Source: Salinisphaera sp040361255 (GTDB taxonomy: Bacteria; Pseudomonadota; Gammaproteobacteria; Nevskiales; Salinisphaeraceae). Taken from it: 64,000 bases of DNA. Positions within the stretch are counted from its first letter, which is position 1, and every line of letters starts with the position of its first letter. The stretch spans positions 1 to 64,000 of the forward strand of contig NZ_APNG01000005.1 in assembly GCF_040361255.1 (NCBI RefSeq), given 5' to 3'. The position numbers and the translations under genes were made by a program. Under the pieces are notes generated by a model, which did no database searches, had not been told where the DNA came from, and worked only from the letters and a program-made list of their open reading frames with translations. Below, one piece after another: positions 24,714 to 33,483 of this stretch.

Positions 24714-25975
24714 TGTATAGACCGGAGACATAGGTAACAGGTGTGCCAGGACATGGGTTACACCTCGACGCCCGCTCATGGGTGACGTCGAGGTGCCGAT
24801 TCATGCCCTGGAAGGAACACACATCGATGACCTTACGTACCGAGTTCATTGCTTTGGCCCGCAACGAGGACGTGAACCTCTCGGAGCTGGCCCGGCGTTT
24901 CGGGATCAGTCGTAAGACCGCTTACAAGTGGCTGGCCCGTGCCAAGGCCGGACAACCACTGTCCGATCGCTCACGTCGCCCACGCGTACGGATGCGTCAC
25001 TCGAACAGGCGGTGATCGCGCTGCGTCGCAGCTATCCGACCTGGGGCGGGCGCAAGTTGCGCCAGGTGCTGCTCGACCGCGGTCATACCGATGTGCCGGC
25101 GCCCAGCACCATCACCCATATCCTGCGCCGACACGGCTTAATGCCCGAGCGCGACGCGGCGCGTAGCCAGCCCTGGCAACGCTTCGAGCACGACGCGCCC
25201 AACGATCTCTGGCAGATGGATTTCAAGGGCACGATTGCGCTCGGCCGCGGCCGCTGTGATCCGTTGACGGTCCTGGACGATCACTCACGCTATAACCTGG
25301 CGCTGAGCGCCATTCCCGACATGCGCAGCGCCACGGTGCAAAAGGTATTGACCGACACCTTCCGGCGCTACGGTTTACCGGTTCGAATGAACATGGACAA
25401 CGGTTCGCCCTGGGGCAGCCCGCGGGGTCACTCGCGCGGGCTAACCGTGCTGAGTATCTGGTTGGTGCGTTTGGGCATCCGTGTCAGCTTCAGCCGCCCG
25501 GCTCATCCACAGACCAACGGCAAGGACGAGCGCTTTCATCGCGCGCTGGCTGGTGAAGTGCTCAACGGTCGCGCCTTCACCGATCGAACGCAGCTGCAGC
25601 GCGCATTCGATCACTGGCGCGAAATCTATAACACCGTACGACCCCACGATTCACTGGGTCTGGCCACCCCGAGCACGCGTTATCGCACGAGTGGGCGTGC
25701 GTTCCCGAGCACTCTAGCGCCCATCACGTATGCGCCCGACGATATGATTGTCGCCGTGCGTGCCAACGGCGTCGTGCCTTTCAAGGGGCGAATCGTAAAA
25801 GTCTCCTGCGCGCTACGTGGCTTACCGGTCGCCTTTCGACCGGTAAGCCTATAACGACGGCTGCTATTCGCTGTATTTCGCCCACCACCACCTGACCCGG
25901 ATCGACCTACGCAACGCGCGCTAAACTGTTACCCATGTCCTGGCACGGGTGTTACCCATGTCTCCGGTCCGTACA
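24714..25975 (+). mobile_element. IS481-family insertion sequence, 1262 bp, with 49-bp terminal inverted repeats
   Basis: The left terminus begins TGTATAGACCGGAGACAT and the right terminus, read inward, begins TGTACGGACCGGAGACAT. The two agree at about 41 of 49 positions. Each end contains two copies of a GACATgGGTaACA-like motif. A six-base target duplication GACAAG flanks the element at 24708-24713 and 25976-25981. The element carries one transposase gene, now frameshifted twice. It inserted exactly into the loop of a hairpin at the end of the surrounding repeat element. Confidence 0.9.
24827..25924 (+). pseudogene. IS481-family DDE transposase, two frameshifts
   Basis: The first part (ATG 24827) encodes a helix-turn-helix domain (NLSELARRFGISRKTAYKWL). 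At about 24981-24988 the frame shifts, after LSDRSRRP, and the catalytic part continues in another frame (from RTDASLEQAVIALRRSYPTW). The DDE residues are visible as WQMDFKG, MDNGSPWG and GKDERFHRALAGE. Near 25840 a second shift ends the frame early at VSL, while another frame continues with NDGCYSLYFAHHHLTRIDLR and stops at 25922-25924, as expected for the family. IS481 transposases are normally a single frame, so this copy is probably inactive. Sequencing error at two places is the alternative. Confidence 0.82.
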
Positions 25976-25991
25976 GACAAGCAAATAAAAG
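25976..25991. repeat. Right remnant of the hairpin-bracketed element (target duplication plus hairpin arm)
   Basis: GACAAG (25976-25981) is the target-site copy and CAAATAAAAG (25982-25991) is the exact complement of CTTTTATTTG at 24698-24707. Removing the IS and one copy of GACAAG restores a perfect 10-base-pair hairpin with a six-base loop. The loop is the reverse complement of the loop in the left-end hairpin (CTTGTC). Confidence 0.85.
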
Positions 25992-26134
25992 ACACTCGCG
26001 CATCAGCGCGAAACCTCAAGTGAAAATGAACCCGCACCGTTGATTCAAACCGCGTTGATCCGAGGCCGCGACTCCATTGGTGCTGGGAAGCCCGGCCAAC
26101 CTGCGGTTTCGCGTCGCGTGGCGACACAGGATCA

Positions 26135-27199
26135 TCAATCTGAATAATCCTCTGCGTGATCGGCATGCAACACCCAGTCCGCCGCGCCAAAGCGGTCGGC
26201 CGCGTTCAGGGCCTGATGCCAGTAGGGATAGACCAGATGCGGCCGGCTGACCTTTTCGATCGCCGCTTGCTCGTCGGCGCCGAGTTCGAGCTGGGCACTG
26301 GCGAGGTTATCTTCCAGTTGGTGTGCCTTGCGCGCGCCGATCACGGCGGTGGTCACGCCCGGGCGTTCGGTGATCCAGGCCAGGGCCACCTGGGCCGCGG
26401 ATACGCCGTGGGCATCGCCGACCTCGACCAGGGTTTCGATCAGGTCGAACAGACGCTTTTCGTCGTGGATCGGCGGTTCCTGCCAGCCTTCGGAAAAGCG
26501 GGTGCCTTCCGGCGCATCCTTGTCGCGCCGATACTTGCCGGAGAGCAGGCCGCCGGCGAGCGGGCTCCAGATCATCGTGCCGAGACCGGCGTCGTGAGCC
26601 ATCGGCATGAGCTCGTATTCGGCTTCACGCGCCTGCGGCGTGTAGTGAATCTGCTGGCTGATCGGCTTGGTGAAGCCCTCGCGTTCGCAGACGGCCATCA
26701 CCTTCATCGCCTGCCAGGCCGAGAAGTTGGAGATGCCGTAGTAACGGATCTTGCCGTGGCCGACGAGCGTGTCCATGAGCTGCAGCGTTTCTTCCAAAGG
26801 CGTGGTGCCGTCCCACATATGCAGCTGGTAGAGATCAATATGGTCGGTGTTCAGCCGCTTGAGGCTGGCCTCGATCTGTTCGCGGATATGCAGGCGCGAC
26901 AGGCCGCCTTCGTTGGGCCCGTCGCCCATGGGAAAACGCACTTTCGTGGTTACGAGCACGTCGTTGCGCTTGTCGCCCAGCGCCTTGCCGAGGATTTCCT
27001 CGGACATGCCGGCCGAATACATATTGGCGGTATCGAACAGATTCACGCCGTGATCAATGCTCATGTCGATGAGTTTGCGGGCATCATCGACGCCGGTATT
27101 CCCGAGCTTGGACATGAAGCCTTCGCCGCCGAAGGTCATGGTGCCGAGGGTGAGTTTGGAAACTTTCAGGCCGCTGTTGCCGAGCGTGCGGGACTGCAT
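26135..27199 (-). CDS. Aldo/keto reductase family oxidoreductase
   Basis: This 354-residue protein has the (beta/alpha)8 aldo-keto reductase fold of the YajO/Tas-like group. Catalytic residues are visible in order: Asp in NLFDTANMYSAG with the Tyr five residues on, Lys in VLVTTKVRFP, and His in IDLYQLHMWDG. The NADPH-binding end includes ITERPGVTTAVIGARKAHQL. It would reduce aldehydes or ketones with NADPH. The ATG at 27197-27199 starts the family-typical MQSRTLGNSGLKVSKLTLGT; the longer in-frame start at 27331 is not supported. The gene is divergent from the hydrolase gene at 27377, and the 177 bases between may contain promoters for both. The substrate is not predictable. Confidence 0.88.
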   Translation of the reverse strand: MQSRTLGNSGLKVSKLTLGTMTFGGEGFMSKLGNTGVDDARKLIDMSIDHGVNLFDTANMYSAGMSEEILGKALGDKRNDVLVTTKVRFPMGDGPNEGGLSRLHIREQIEASLKRLNTDHIDLYQLHMWDGTTPLEETLQLMDTLVGHGKIRYYGISNFSAWQAMKVMAVCEREGFTKPISQQIHYTPQAREAEYELMPMAHDAGLGTMIWSPLAGGLLSGKYRRDKDAPEGTRFSEGWQEPPIHDEKRLFDLIETLVEVGDAHGVSAAQVALAWITERPGVTTAVIGARKAHQLEDNLASAQLELGADEQAAIEKVSRPHLVYPYWHQALNAADRFGAADWVLHADHAEDYSD

Positions 27200-27376
27200 G
27201 ACGGGCTCCGTCGCTGTATGTGCGAGGACGGTTGGTATGACCGATCGACGTTTCAAACGAAGATCGGCGTTGCGCCGGAATCCGATCCAGGCGATCGAAC
27301 GCAACCGGGGCGAGTTGTTGCGGCGCAGCAAAATCGCCTAGACTCGGTACCTTTCGAGATCGAGGCGCGTTTGTCC

Positions 27377-28522
27377 ATGTCCTTGTTATCCACCGCCGCT
27401 ACGCGTATCGGCCGCCAGTTCGACCGTAACCGGGCGCGGATACGGCATTTGCGACAGCGTGTCTTTGACCGGCAGGCGCTCGTGCAGGCTGGCCAGACGC
27501 CGTTTGAGATCATTCACGACGACGGTCTGGTGTCGTTGCGCTATTACCCGCCGTTGGCCGAGAAAGAAATCGTGCTCGCCGATGGCAGCCGCGTCGCGGT
27601 GGCCCAGACGACACAACGCACGCCGCTGGTGATCGTGCCGCCGCTGGCGGTGAACATGCTTATCTACGATCTGTTCCCCGAGCGCAGCCTGGTCCGGTAT
27701 CTGCGCGCACGCGGCTTCGAGCTGTATCTCGTGGATTGGGGCCGGCCTGGCCGTGGCCAGGATGACCTGCATCTGGCGGACTACTTCGATCGGCTGTTGC
27801 CGGCCGCGCTCGATCGTGTGCGTGCGCACAGCGGCGTGCAGCGGTTGAGTCTGCACGGCTGGAGTTTCGGCGGCCTGTTCAGTCTTTGTCATGCCGCGAT
27901 CGCGTCCGACAGCATTGCCAATCTCGTGCTCGTGGGCGCGCCGGTTGATTACCACGACAACGGCGTGCTCGGCGAGCGCTACAAGGCATTGGCCCGGGCC
28001 GGGCACTGGACCCACGACAAGACCGGGCTGAGCGCGCATGGCCTGCCCACATCGTTATTGCGCTCGCCGGGTGTATTGAACTCGCTAGTGTTCAAGGCCA
28101 CGAGTCCGAGTGCCGCGATTCGCAGCTATATGGGCCTTCTAGCGAATCTGCATGACGAAGACTACGTCAGCAATCACGCCACCAACGCCGCGTTTCTCGA
28201 CGACATGGTGGCCTACCCGGGCGGTGTAGTGGCTGATTTCATCGATTATCTGTGGATCGACAACGTGCTGGGTGAAGGCCATCTGCCCATGCCCGATCCG
28301 CCCGCCGACCTGTCGGACGTGCAGGCACCGATTCTCAATATCAGCGGTCGCGGCGATCCGATCGTCACGCCCGCCTGCAGCCAGGCGATGACGCGCTTCG
28401 TGGCCAGCGACGATGTAACCTGCCGTACGATCAAGGGCGGGCACGTCGGCATCGTATCCAGCGAAACGGCCTTGGCCGAAACCTGGGGCGAGATCGCGGA
28501 TTGGCTGATCGCACGTGACTAG
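27377..28522 (+). CDS. Alpha/beta hydrolase of the PhaC-like family, with Ser nucleophile
   Basis: This 381-residue protein resembles class III polyhydroxyalkanoate synthase in its middle part (PLVIVPPLAVNMLIYDLFPE, FELYLVDWGRPGRGQDDLHL). The nucleophile motif reads HGWSFGG, with Ser where true PHA synthases have Cys (GxCxG). The Asp and His of the triad fit GRGDPIVTP and GGHVGIV near the C-terminus. It is therefore more likely a hydrolase or acyltransferase than a polymerase. No phaE, phasin or depolymerase gene lies nearby. The start is taken as the ATG at 27377; a TTG two codons earlier is possible. The next gene, a flavin dehydrogenase, starts 90 bases later on the same strand. The substrate is unknown. 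Confidence 0.75.
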   Translation: MSLLSTAATRIGRQFDRNRARIRHLRQRVFDRQALVQAGQTPFEIIHDDGLVSLRYYPPLAEKEIVLADGSRVAVAQTTQRTPLVIVPPLAVNMLIYDLFPERSLVRYLRARGFELYLVDWGRPGRGQDDLHLADYFDRLLPAALDRVRAHSGVQRLSLHGWSFGGLFSLCHAAIASDSIANLVLVGAPVDYHDNGVLGERYKALARAGHWTHDKTGLSAHGLPTSLLRSPGVLNSLVFKATSPSAAIRSYMGLLANLHDEDYVSNHATNAAFLDDMVAYPGGVVADFIDYLWIDNVLGEGHLPMPDPPADLSDVQAPILNISGRGDPIVTPACSQAMTRFVASDDVTCRTIKGGHVGIVSSETALAETWGEIADWLIARD

Positions 28523-28612
28523 AAATTTACCTATCCGTGTCGACTAGCCGCTGTTAGAGCGGGTGGCTACACTCGGACCAGATAAAAAATAGTGCGGGAC
28601 GAGGGGCAGCGA

Positions 28613-30271
28613 ATGGCGAAAGACGCAGACAGTATCGTGGTCGGCGCAGGGCTGGCCGGGCTGGTCGCAGCCGCTGAGCTGGCGGATGCCGGCAAGTCGG
28701 TTTTGATCGTCGAACAGGAAGGCGAGAACTCGGTCGGCGGCCAGGCGTTCTGGTCGCTGGGCGGGCTGTTCATGATCGATACGCCCGAGCAACGGCGTAT
28801 GCGCATCAAGGACAGCCCCGAACTCGCGCTCAATGACTGGCTGGGCTCGGCCGCCTTCGACCGTGACGAAGACTACTGGCCGCGCAAGGTCGCCGAGGCG
28901 TTCATCGAATTCTCCGCGGGCGAAATGCGGCCCTGGTTGTACGAACAGGGCATGCGCTGGTTTCCGGTCGTGGGCTGGGCCGAGCGGGGTGGTTCACTGG
29001 CCAGCGGGCACGGCAACTCGGTGCCGCGTTTCCATCTGACCTGGGGCACCGGCCCCGGCACGGTGGCGCCGTTCGAACGCCGCGTGCGCGAACACATGCA
29101 AAGCGGGCGGATCACGCTCAAGTGCCGGCATCAGGTCAGCCGGCTGATCATGACCGACGGCGCGGCCACCGGCGTGGCCGGCGAGGTCCTCGCGCCCAGC
29201 ACGGTCGAGCGGGGCCAGCAATCCAGCCGCGACATCCAAGGCGAATTCGAATTCAGCGCCGGCGCGGTGCTGGTCACGGCCGGCGGCATCGGCGGCAATC
29301 ACGAACGCGTGCGCGCCAACTGGCCGGTCGAACGACTGGGGCCGGCGCCGGCGCACATGATTTCGGGCGTGCCGCATCACGTGGACGGACGCATGCTCGA
29401 TATCAGCCGTGACGCGGGCGCGGCGATTATCAACAGCGATCGCATGTGGCACTACACCGAAGGCATCAAGAACTGGGATCCGATCTGGCCCATGCACGGC
29501 ATTCGTATCATTCCCGGGCCGTCTTCGTTGTGGTTCGATGCGACCGGCCAGCGTCTGGCCGCCCCCTGTCTGCCGGGCTTCGATACGCTATCCACACTGC
29601 GCGAAATTCTGGCAACGGGCTACGACTACTCCTGGTTCGTACTCACCCAGAAGATCATCGAAAAAGAGTTTGCCCTGTCGGGTTCCGAACAGAATCCGGA
29701 CATGACCTCGCAGCAGTGGCGCGAAGTGCTCAAGAGCCGACTGTCGAAAGGCGCGCCGCCGCCGGTCGAGGCGTTCAAGCAGCACGGCGAGGATTTCGTC
29801 GTGGCCGACAACCTCGACGAACTGGTGGCGGGCATGAACCGGCTGGCCGGCAGCGATCTGATCGATCGCGCTGCGCTCGAAGCCCAGATCGTGGCCCGCG
29901 ATGCCCAGATCGACAACGCCTATTCAAAGGATGCGCAGATCACCGCGATCCACGGCGCCCGGCGTTATCTGGGCGACAAGCTGTTTCGTACCGCCACGCC
30001 GCACAAGCTGCTCGATGCCGCCAACGGCCCACTGATCGCGGTGCGTCTGCATATCCTCACCCGCAAGACGCTGGGCGGCCTGCATACCAATCTCGACGGG
30101 CAGGTGCTCGATGGATCAGGCCAGCCGATTCCCGGCCTGTATGCGGCCGGCGAAGTCGCCGGTTTCGGCGGCGGCGGCTATCACGGCTACAACGCGCTCG
30201 AAGGCACATTCCTGGGCGGCTGCATCTTTTCCGGGCGCTGTGCCGGCCGGCATGCGGCCGCACAACTCTAG
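28613..30271 (+). CDS. FAD-binding dehydrogenase (FAD_binding_2, KstD/fumarate-reductase-like)
   Basis: This 552-residue flavoprotein has the dinucleotide motif SIVVGAGLAGLVAAAELADA at the N-terminus, then the fumarate reductase/3-ketosteroid dehydrogenase-like fold. FAD contacts are visible as VLVTAGGIGGNHE and, near the C-terminus, IPGLYAAGEVAGFGGGGYHG and GTFLGGCIFSGR. There is no signal peptide or heme domain. The ATG at 28613 follows a GAGGGG site; an in-frame start at 28592 is less likely. Proteins of this kind are often annotated as FAD-binding dehydrogenases acting on steroids or unsaturated acids. The substrate is not clear from the sequence, and no steroid genes are nearby. Confidence 0.82.
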   Translation: MAKDADSIVVGAGLAGLVAAAELADAGKSVLIVEQEGENSVGGQAFWSLGGLFMIDTPEQRRMRIKDSPELALNDWLGSAAFDRDEDYWPRKVAEAFIEFSAGEMRPWLYEQGMRWFPVVGWAERGGSLASGHGNSVPRFHLTWGTGPGTVAPFERRVREHMQSGRITLKCRHQVSRLIMTDGAATGVAGEVLAPSTVERGQQSSRDIQGEFEFSAGAVLVTAGGIGGNHERVRANWPVERLGPAPAHMISGVPHHVDGRMLDISRDAGAAIINSDRMWHYTEGIKNWDPIWPMHGIRIIPGPSSLWFDATGQRLAAPCLPGFDTLSTLREILATGYDYSWFVLTQKIIEKEFALSGSEQNPDMTSQQWREVLKSRLSKGAPPPVEAFKQHGEDFVVADNLDELVAGMNRLAGSDLIDRAALEAQIVARDAQIDNAYSKDAQITAIHGARRYLGDKLFRTATPHKLLDAANGPLIAVRLHILTRKTLGGLHTNLDGQVLDGSGQPIPGLYAAGEVAGFGGGGYHGYNALEGTFLGGCIFSGRCAGRHAAAQL

Positions 30272-30280
30272 GAATATCCG

Positions 30281-30685
30281 CTAGTCGATCACCCGCAGCG
30301 TGACGGGCGCGATGCCGCTACGAATCATGCCGATTTGTTCAGCCGCGCGCCGCGACAGGTCGAGGATGCGTCCGCGCGTATAGGGCCCGCGGTCGTTGAT
30401 GGTCACAACGACATGGCGGCCGTTGTTCTCATTGGTGACTTGCACCCGGGTACCAAAAGGCAGGCTCCGGTGGGCGGCGGTCAGACGGCGCGAATCGAAG
30501 CGCTCGCCGCTGGCTGTGCGGCGCCCGTCGAACGCGCTTGCGTAATAGGCCGCCTCGCCGCGCTGATAGATCGCGCCTTGGTTTTGCACGCTGGCACAGC
30601 CGGCCAGCGACGCGAGCAGCACGACGGTTAGCAACATCGCGATTGCGCTAGACCGCGGGCGGCCGGGTTCTTGCATATGTTTCAT
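30281..30685 (-). CDS. RlpA-like septal ring lipoprotein (double-psi beta-barrel)
   Basis: This 134-residue protein has a lipoprotein signal (LLASLAGC, Cys at residue 29) and a double-psi beta-barrel domain with GEAAYYASAFDGRRTASGER and NDRGPYTRGRILDLSRRAAE, both RlpA signatures. The catalytic-type Asp of lytic RlpA proteins lies in INDRGPY. Full-length RlpA has a C-terminal SPOR domain, which is absent here, so this is a short RlpA-family lipoprotein. It would sit in the outer membrane and act on peptidoglycan. It converges with the dehydrogenase gene, nine bases apart, and is divergent from the HAD gene at 30754. Confidence 0.88.
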   Translation of the reverse strand: MKHMQEPGRPRSSAIAMLLTVVLLASLAGCASVQNQGAIYQRGEAAYYASAFDGRRTASGERFDSRRLTAAHRSLPFGTRVQVTNENNGRHVVVTINDRGPYTRGRILDLSRRAAEQIGMIRSGIAPVTLRVID

Positions 30686-30753
30686 AGGCGTCGCGAGCCA
30701 TTCGCGGCGCGCAAGCGATAATACGGTGCGAGGGCCAGGAGAGAGTTTCGTTT

Positions 30754-31410
30754 ATGCGCCATAAGGTTCTGCTTTTCGATCTGGACGGTACGCTCACCGA
30801 TCCGCGTGAAGGCATCACGCGCTGCGTGCAGTATGCGTTGTCCCGTCAGGGCGTTCAGGTCGACGATCTGGCCCGGCTGGAATGTTTCATCGGGCCGCCA
30901 CTCAAGCAATCGTTCATCGAATTCTATGGGTTCGACGCGGTGCAGGCGCAGGCCGCGGTCGACGATTATCGGGTGCGATTCGGGCGCAGCGGCATGTACG
31001 AGAACAGGCTCTATCAGGGCATTGTCGAACTGCTCGCCGCGTTGAAGGGCAGTGGTCGCCAGTTGTTCGTCGCAACCTCCAAGCCCTGGTTCTATGCGCG
31101 CCAGATCGTGCAGCATTTCGGGCTGGATTCGTACTTCTGCAGTGTCTACGGCAGCGAACTGGACGGCACGCGTACCGAAAAGCATGCCCTGATCGCGCAT
31201 ATCCTGCGCGAAGAGAAGATCGCGGCCGGCGATGCGCTGATGATCGGCGATCGGTCGTTCGATCTCATGGGGGCGCGCCACAACGGCGTGGCCAACGCGG
31301 CGGTGGGCTACGGCTATGGCAGTCGCGCCGAACTCGAGGCCGAAGCGCCCGACTACTATTTCCCCACGTTGGCCGATATGCAGCGCACGTTGTTGTCCTG
31401 TCGCGCCTGA
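30754..31410 (+). CDS. HAD-family hydrolase, phosphoglycolate-phosphatase-like
   Basis: This 218-residue HAD phosphatase has motif I FDLDGTLTD (residues 8-16), motif II around VATSKPW (about 106-112), the Lys in TRTEKHALI and motif IV IGDRSFDLMGARHNG (about 166-180). A helical cap lies between motif I and II. It resembles the Gph/PgmB-like group acting on phosphoglycolate or small sugar phosphates. The ATG at 30754 follows CAGGAGAG. It is divergent from the RlpA-like gene. The exact substrate cannot be read from the sequence. Confidence 0.85.
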   Translation: MRHKVLLFDLDGTLTDPREGITRCVQYALSRQGVQVDDLARLECFIGPPLKQSFIEFYGFDAVQAQAAVDDYRVRFGRSGMYENRLYQGIVELLAALKGSGRQLFVATSKPWFYARQIVQHFGLDSYFCSVYGSELDGTRTEKHALIAHILREEKIAAGDALMIGDRSFDLMGARHNGVANAAVGYGYGSRAELEAEAPDYYFPTLADMQRTLLSCRA

Positions 31411-31485
31411 CAGCATCCGCTACTTTTCCATACGCTAGCGTATTGCGCTAATCTTTGCGCTTTGATTTGTGCAAGGATTTCGAAG

Positions 31486-32301
31486 ATGACCGATGCCGAT
31501 GCGCGTACGCCGCTATCGCAACTGCTGGCGGGCATGACCTGTGATGACGATGTCTGTCGTGTTCATGTGCCGGATGACTGGCTGCAAGGGCGCGCCATTT
31601 ACGGCGGATTGACCGCGGCGCTGTGTCTGCAGTCGATCTACGAGCAGCATGGCCGGGACTTGCCGCCCCTGCGTAGCGCGCTGCTGAGTTTCATCGGCCC
31701 GGCGGGGCCCGATGTGGCACTGCGCCCGGTGGTGGTGCGCCAGGGCAAGTCCACGGCGTTCATTACGGTCGACATGCTCAGCGACGACAAGATCGCCGCG
31801 CGGGCTACTTTCTGCTTCGGCAAGGCCCGGGATTCGAAGGTGGCCCAGGCAGATCTTCCCGCGCCGCAAGTGGCTGACCCCGATGCGTGTGAGTCGTTCT
31901 TCGAGCGCGCCGGCGGCACCGCCCCGAATTTCACCCAGCATTTCGAAGGCCGTTTCGCCGGCGGCTCGATGCCGGTCAGCGGATCGGATAATCCCGAATA
32001 TGTCATCTGGCTACGCCACCGGGACGCTGAAATCGACCCGGTGGTGGTGGGCCTGGCGGCCCTGGCAGATGCGTTGCCGCCGGCGGCGATGGCCAGTTTC
32101 AGCGAGTTGGCGCCGATCAGCACCATGACCTGGATGTTCGATGTGCTTGACGACGACCCGCGTACCGAAAACGGCTGGTGGTTGAGCCAGAGCGTGGCCG
32201 AGCACAGCGCCGATGGCTATTCCTCGCAGGCCATGCGGGTCTGGAATCATGCCGGCCAGCCGATCGTGGTGGGTCGCCAGAACGTCGCGATTTTCCATTA
32301 G
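31486..32301 (+). CDS. Acyl-CoA thioesterase, double-hotdog (TesB-like) family
   Basis: This 271-residue protein is composed of two hotdog halves. The first contains WLQGRAIYGGLTAALCLQSI and the second SFSELAPISTMTWMFDVLDD and EHSADGYSSQAMRVWNHAGQ. This is the arrangement of TesB-like and PF13622 thioesterases. The Asp in the second half (about 190-200) would activate water for hydrolysis of acyl-CoA. The ATG at 31486 is preceded by AAGGA and replaces an in-frame start at 31462. The gene stands alone between the HAD gene and the SDR gene, all on the same strand. Confidence 0.84.
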   Translation: MTDADARTPLSQLLAGMTCDDDVCRVHVPDDWLQGRAIYGGLTAALCLQSIYEQHGRDLPPLRSALLSFIGPAGPDVALRPVVVRQGKSTAFITVDMLSDDKIAARATFCFGKARDSKVAQADLPAPQVADPDACESFFERAGGTAPNFTQHFEGRFAGGSMPVSGSDNPEYVIWLRHRDAEIDPVVVGLAALADALPPAAMASFSELAPISTMTWMFDVLDDDPRTENGWWLSQSVAEHSADGYSSQAMRVWNHAGQPIVVGRQNVAIFH

Positions 32302-32411
32302 GGCCCTGCCGCAGGACGCCAGCGCCTGGCGTCTCGGCATTTAAACGGATGGTTGCACCGCGGCGGCAGAACTAGAGTCGGGAGCGTTTATCCCCAAGGA
32401 GTTCTGCCGCC

Positions 32412-33266
32412 ATGAGTGATCAGAAGCAGCCCAAGCAGTCCCAGTCCGAACAGCCCGGCGACGAGTCGGCCATGCGGCCCGAGCCGGAATATATCCGTGA
32501 TAGCTATCGGGCCACGGATCGGCTCAAGGGCAAGGTCGCGCTCATCACCGGCGGTGATAGCGGCATCGGGCGCGCGGTCGCGGTGCATTACGCCGCAGAA
32601 GGTGCGGATGTGGCGATCGTGCATCTGGAAGAGCACGACGATGCCGCCGAGACGCAACGCCTGGTCGAAGCCCGCGGCGCGCGTTGTACGGTATATGCCG
32701 GCGACGTGGGGGATCCCGCGTTCTGTTATCAGCTGGCCGACGACGTGCTGGCCGCGTTCGGGCGCGTGAATATCCTGGTCAACAATGCCGCTGAGCAGTA
32801 CGACTGGGACGATATCACCGAGATTCCCGACGACCAGCTGCTGCGCACCTTCCAGACCAACATCTTCAGCCACTTCTATCTGTGCAAGGCGTTATCGGCG
32901 CAGATGGGCGGGGGCGATACGATCATCGCCACGTCGTCGGTGAATGCCTTCAAGGGCAACGATACGCTCATCGATTATTCGGCCACCAAGGGCGCGATCC
33001 AGGGGCTGGTGCGTTCGCTCGCCCAGTCGCTGGTCGGGCGTGGCATACGCGTGAATGCGGTCGCGCCCGGCCCAGTCTGGACGCCGCTCATTCCGGCAAG
33101 CTTCGACGCTGAAAAAACCGCCCACTTCGGTGGCCAGGTGCCCATGGATCGGGCCGCGCAGCCCAGTGAAATCGCTCCGGCCTATGTCTATCTGGCCTGT
33201 GAAGAGTCGTCCTACATGAGCGGCCAGACGCTGCATCTCAACGGCGGGGTCATTCTCAATACCTAA
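32412..33266 (+). CDS. Short-chain dehydrogenase/reductase, YhdF/YgfF-like
   Basis: This 284-residue classical SDR has a hydrophilic N-terminal extension of about 45 residues (QKQPKQSQSEQPGDESAMRP). The cofactor motif is ALITGGDSGIGRAVAVHYAA, NNA appears as VNNAAEQYDW, and the active-site residues are Ser in IIATSSVNAF and YSATKGA (Tyr-x3-Lys). The extension and the spacing match the Bacillus stress SDRs YhdF/YhxC/YdaD group, which use NAD(P). A strong terminator follows at 33312. The substrate is unknown; a stress or general detoxification role is a family guess. Confidence 0.87.
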   Translation: MSDQKQPKQSQSEQPGDESAMRPEPEYIRDSYRATDRLKGKVALITGGDSGIGRAVAVHYAAEGADVAIVHLEEHDDAAETQRLVEARGARCTVYAGDVGDPAFCYQLADDVLAAFGRVNILVNNAAEQYDWDDITEIPDDQLLRTFQTNIFSHFYLCKALSAQMGGGDTIIATSSVNAFKGNDTLIDYSATKGAIQGLVRSLAQSLVGRGIRVNAVAPGPVWTPLIPASFDAEKTAHFGGQVPMDRAAQPSEIAPAYVYLACEESSYMSGQTLHLNGGVILNT

Positions 33267-33311
33267 GGCAGCCAAGCTGCCAGCGACCGCGGCTCAACAG
33301 CGGCTTTCCCC

Positions 33312-33349
33312 AAGCCTGGACACAGCATCGTCTGTGTCCAGGCTTTTTT
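33312..33349 (+). terminator. Rho-independent terminator after the SDR gene
   Basis: A perfect 14-base-pair stem (AAGCCTGGACACAG at 33312-33325 with CTGTGTCCAGGCTT at 33332-33345), a six-base loop and a run of T to 33349. It separates the SDR gene from the Fur-controlled siderophore locus. Confidence 0.93.
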
Positions 33350-33400
33350 GTGCCCGGGCGAAACTGTCATGCCAGTTTCATTGACGGGATCGATAATATG

Positions 33401-33419
33401 AATAACAATCATTCTCATT
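33401..33419 (+). promoter_or_regulatory. Fur box upstream of the siderophore receptor and des-type operon
   Basis: The 19-base AATAACAATCATTCTCATT matches the Fur consensus AATGATAATCATTCTCATT at 17 positions. It lies 65 bases before the receptor start and after the terminator of the SDR gene, so it probably controls the whole siderophore locus. Confidence 0.87.
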
Positions 33420-33483
33420 AACAAGTGTGTCGCGTAATTCGACTGTGGCACCGGGTTCATTTCGTCAGGGAGAGACGTGGGGA

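Noticed and set aside
24240..24779. Several overlapping open frames of 100-180 codons on both strands
   Set aside because: They lie inside the hairpin-bracketed repeat, are low-complexity Arg/Ala/Ser-rich, and have no motifs.
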